A program made the translations under genes and the position numbers. The notes beneath the pieces were generated by a model. It was not told where the DNA came from, did not search any database, and saw only the letters and a program-made list of their open reading frames with translations. From a virus, in IMG/VR virus record IMGVR_UViG_3300028189_000548, positions 1 to 40,176 of that record: 40,176 nucleotides of DNA, one strand, 5' to 3'. The stretch's first letter is position 1. Each line of letters opens with the position of its first letter. Shown in pieces: positions 38,617 to 40,176 of the stretch.

Positions 38617-40176
38617 TTATCTCTGTTGAAATGCACTTTCTGTTGCCGATTTTTGTCGTCTTGCTTGATCTGTTACTAATTCTGATGTCGGTTGTTTTGC
38701 TAATAATGATATTACTGCATCTAATTTAGATTCCATTTTAGAATTGTCTATGTTTACTATTGATTGTTGTTGATTATTCATTGATCCCATAAGATTTGGT
38801 GCTGCCATTACATCATCATTTTTAGATAAATTATATAATCCACCTTCTTTTGTGGATATTTGAGTTTTACCTTTTGCTGGACTCATAACATCACCTGCTG
38901 CCATATTTTTTACACCCGCAGCGGCAGCAAATATACCGGCCCCTAACGCTCCACCTACTACAGCTCCTGTTGCCATTCCACCCAAAATACCTAAACCAAC
39001 ACCAGTAACGATTAATGCTCCTGCAATGGCTCCGAGAACACCAAGAATAATTGCACCCCACATTGCCCATTTACCAACACCAGCTCCTTGTGCTTTATTG
39101 GAGGCGCCTTGTGTCTTTACAAATTCTGCTAAATTTGCACCACTCAATCCAATGGCATCTCCTAATGACCTACGTTGAACTACACTCATTTTAGCAAATT
39201 CAGCTTCTCCACCTGCCTGTATTTTAACTTCTTTCATCATAGCAGCTAAATCACCACTATATGCTAATTGACGCGCTTTATCAAAATTTATTTGACGACC
39301 AAGTAATACTGATGCTTCCATTTCTGCGGCTATTGATGATTCCCAATCTAATAATTTATCTGCTACTGATGCTGTTGCATCTAAACTTAATCCCATACCT
39401 GCGGCCTGTTTAGCGGCCTCTTTCATATTTTCACCACCATCTTTTGCATAGTCTGCAAATAAATCTGCATGACTGGCGATATCTGCCATAACTTTGCCAG
39501 CTGCTAATCCGTCATTTATAAATTCTTTCATCCACTTGGCATTTTGTTCACTTGCCTGTTCTTTTGATAATCCAGTAATAGATTCTTGTAACATCATTAC
39601 TTTTGCTAAATCAGCGGCTTGTGCTCCACTCCAAAAAGCTTGCCATTTCATACTAAAAAGTAAGGAATTACTTACATCTCGTAAACTACCAAATTCATCA
39701 AGAACTGCCTTAGTTTCTTCTTTAAAAAGTAATGCTCCTGCATTAAGTTCACCAAAACCAACACCTAATTCTCGTGCAAAATTAAATGTCGATACTGCCC
39801 AACCAGCTATTGCCGTACCAACTGCTATGGCTCCGATGCCTAATTTTCCCATCCCTTTTTTTGCAGATGATATACCCTTTTTGTGCTCAGCATATTGTTC
39901 TGATACTTGAGTTTTACTTAAATCCTGTCCAGCTTTCTCTTTTTGAAATTCATTCCAGTTTAGTACATCACCAGTCGAACCTCTCATTGATGAAACTAAA
40001 TCATTTGCAAGATCCTTACCTTTCCCTTTTTTTGCAGATGATATACCCTTTTTGTGCTCAGCATATTGTTCTGATACTTGAGTTTTACTTAAATCCTGCC
40101 CAGCTTTCTTTTTTTGAAATCCCAATGGATGTTCTGATACTTGAGTTTTACTTAAATCCTGCCCAGCTTTCTTTTT
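38617..40176 (-). CDS. Tape-measure-like tail protein, C-terminal part (5' end outside window)
   Basis: The frame is open to the window edge, so the start lies beyond 40176. It opens with Lys-rich repeats (see repeat entry), then a membrane-like stretch LGIGAIAVGTAIAGWAVSTF. A long helical region follows (KWMKEFINDGLAAGKVMADI, SIAAEMEASVLLGRQINFDK). A second hydrophobic block rich in Gly/Ala/Ile follows (WAMWGAIILGVLGAIAGALI), then an end with EGGLYNLSKNDDVMAAP. Helical, hydrophobic-block architecture and the 'GEGGL..LS.NDDV.AAP' tail match tape-measure proteins of large phages. It sets tail length and is ejected with DNA. Confidence 0.75.
   Translation of the reverse strand, partial: KKKAGQDLSKTQVSEHPLGFQKKKAGQDLSKTQVSEQYAEHKKGISSAKKGKGKDLANDLVSSMRGSTGDVLNWNEFQKEKAGQDLSKTQVSEQYAEHKKGISSAKKGMGKLGIGAIAVGTAIAGWAVSTFNFARELGVGFGELNAGALLFKEETKAVLDEFGSLRDVSNSLLFSMKWQAFWSGAQAADLAKVMMLQESITGLSKEQASEQNAKWMKEFINDGLAAGKVMADIASHADLFADYAKDGGENMKEAAKQAAGMGLSLDATASVADKLLDWESSIAAEMEASVLLGRQINFDKARQLAYSGDLAAMMKEVKIQAGGEAEFAKMSVVQRRSLGDAIGLSGANLAEFVKTQGASNKAQGAGVGKWAMWGAIILGVLGAIAGALIVTGVGLGILGGMATGAVVGGALGAGIFAAAAGVKNMAAGDVMSPAKGKTQISTKEGGLYNLSKNDDVMAAPNLMGSMNNQQQSIVNIDNSKMESKLDAVISLLAKQPTSELVTDQARRQKSATESAFQQR
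39853..40176 (-). repeat. In-frame near-identical repeats in the tape-measure gene
   Basis: A block of about 96 nt at 39853-39948 recurs at 40024-40119 (offset 171 nt, 57 codons), with only about two mismatches over the shared core. A third partial copy begins at 40131 (offset 63 nt, 21 codons) and runs identical to the window end. Protein unit: KAGQDLSKTQVSEQYAEHKK followed by GISSAKKG. All offsets are multiples of three. Confidence 0.85.

Noticed and set aside
39494-39910. 138-codon plus-strand frame opposite the tape-measure gene
   Set aside because: It has no family motif, lies wholly antisense to a well-supported gene, and its composition mirrors the Ala/Ile-rich coding strand.

Overview
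The window reads as a 40-kb piece of a large, AT-rich, T4-like tailed-phage genome, probably from an aquatic or marine environment. All supported genes lie on the minus strand, so transcription runs from position 40176 towards 1. Genes are tightly packed, often with overlapping stop and start codons. The T4-type replication set is recognisable: family B polymerase gp43, sliding clamp gp45, clamp loader gp44, helicase gp41, RecA/UvsX, gp32 and a 5'-3' exonuclease. It is followed downstream of a virion module. No host genes, integrase, rRNA or tRNA are visible.

Layout in the direction of transcription. (1) 40176-30342, virion module: the C-terminal part of a tape-measure-like protein with coding repeats at the window edge, a 1367-aa tail or baseplate protein with internal duplications, a gp53/LysM-like protein, a 1086-aa hub-like protein and a 195-aa protein. 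(2) 30304-25286, accessory genes: a CysC-like kinase, an HxGH nucleotidyltransferase, a small membrane protein, a divergent family A polymerase-like protein, a possible PD-(D/E)XK protein, and a glycoside hydrolase family 6 (cellulase-type) enzyme. (3) 25215-8311, replication: cold-shock protein, gp32, RecA, exonuclease, an HNH endonuclease running in frame into a methyltransferase that is broken by a frame change, a Dam-type methyltransferase, helicase, class II ribonucleotide reductase, DNA polymerase and clamp. (4) 8250-1, an HNH endonuclease, a tight PLP enzyme / Cys-cluster protein / methyltransferase operon, the clamp loader, a sugar kinase, a SET-domain protein and a GNAT acetyltransferase.

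The outstanding feature is that four genes for DNA synthesis and dNTP supply are physically fractured at conserved motifs. gp41, nrdJ and gp44 each end in an intein N-half followed by a stop. A different endonuclease gene follows, and then a second gene that opens with an intein C-half ending in HN joined to the missing C-extein. Functional helicase, reductase and clamp loader should therefore require protein trans-splicing. gp41 carries a further contiguous 191-aa mini-intein inside its Walker A motif. The DNA polymerase is fractured at the equivalent kind of site, but its intein halves look decayed: no block A, no TxxH, no C-terminal HN. A Vsr-like endonuclease without a usable start lies between its halves. 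The second polymerase half has a 5-nt disruption inside catalytic motif C, flanked by identical ACT codons, and the first half appears to begin at an ATT codon. This arrangement matches the 'fractured gene' split inteins described from marine metagenomes, but here several stages, including an apparently decayed one, sit side by side in one genome.
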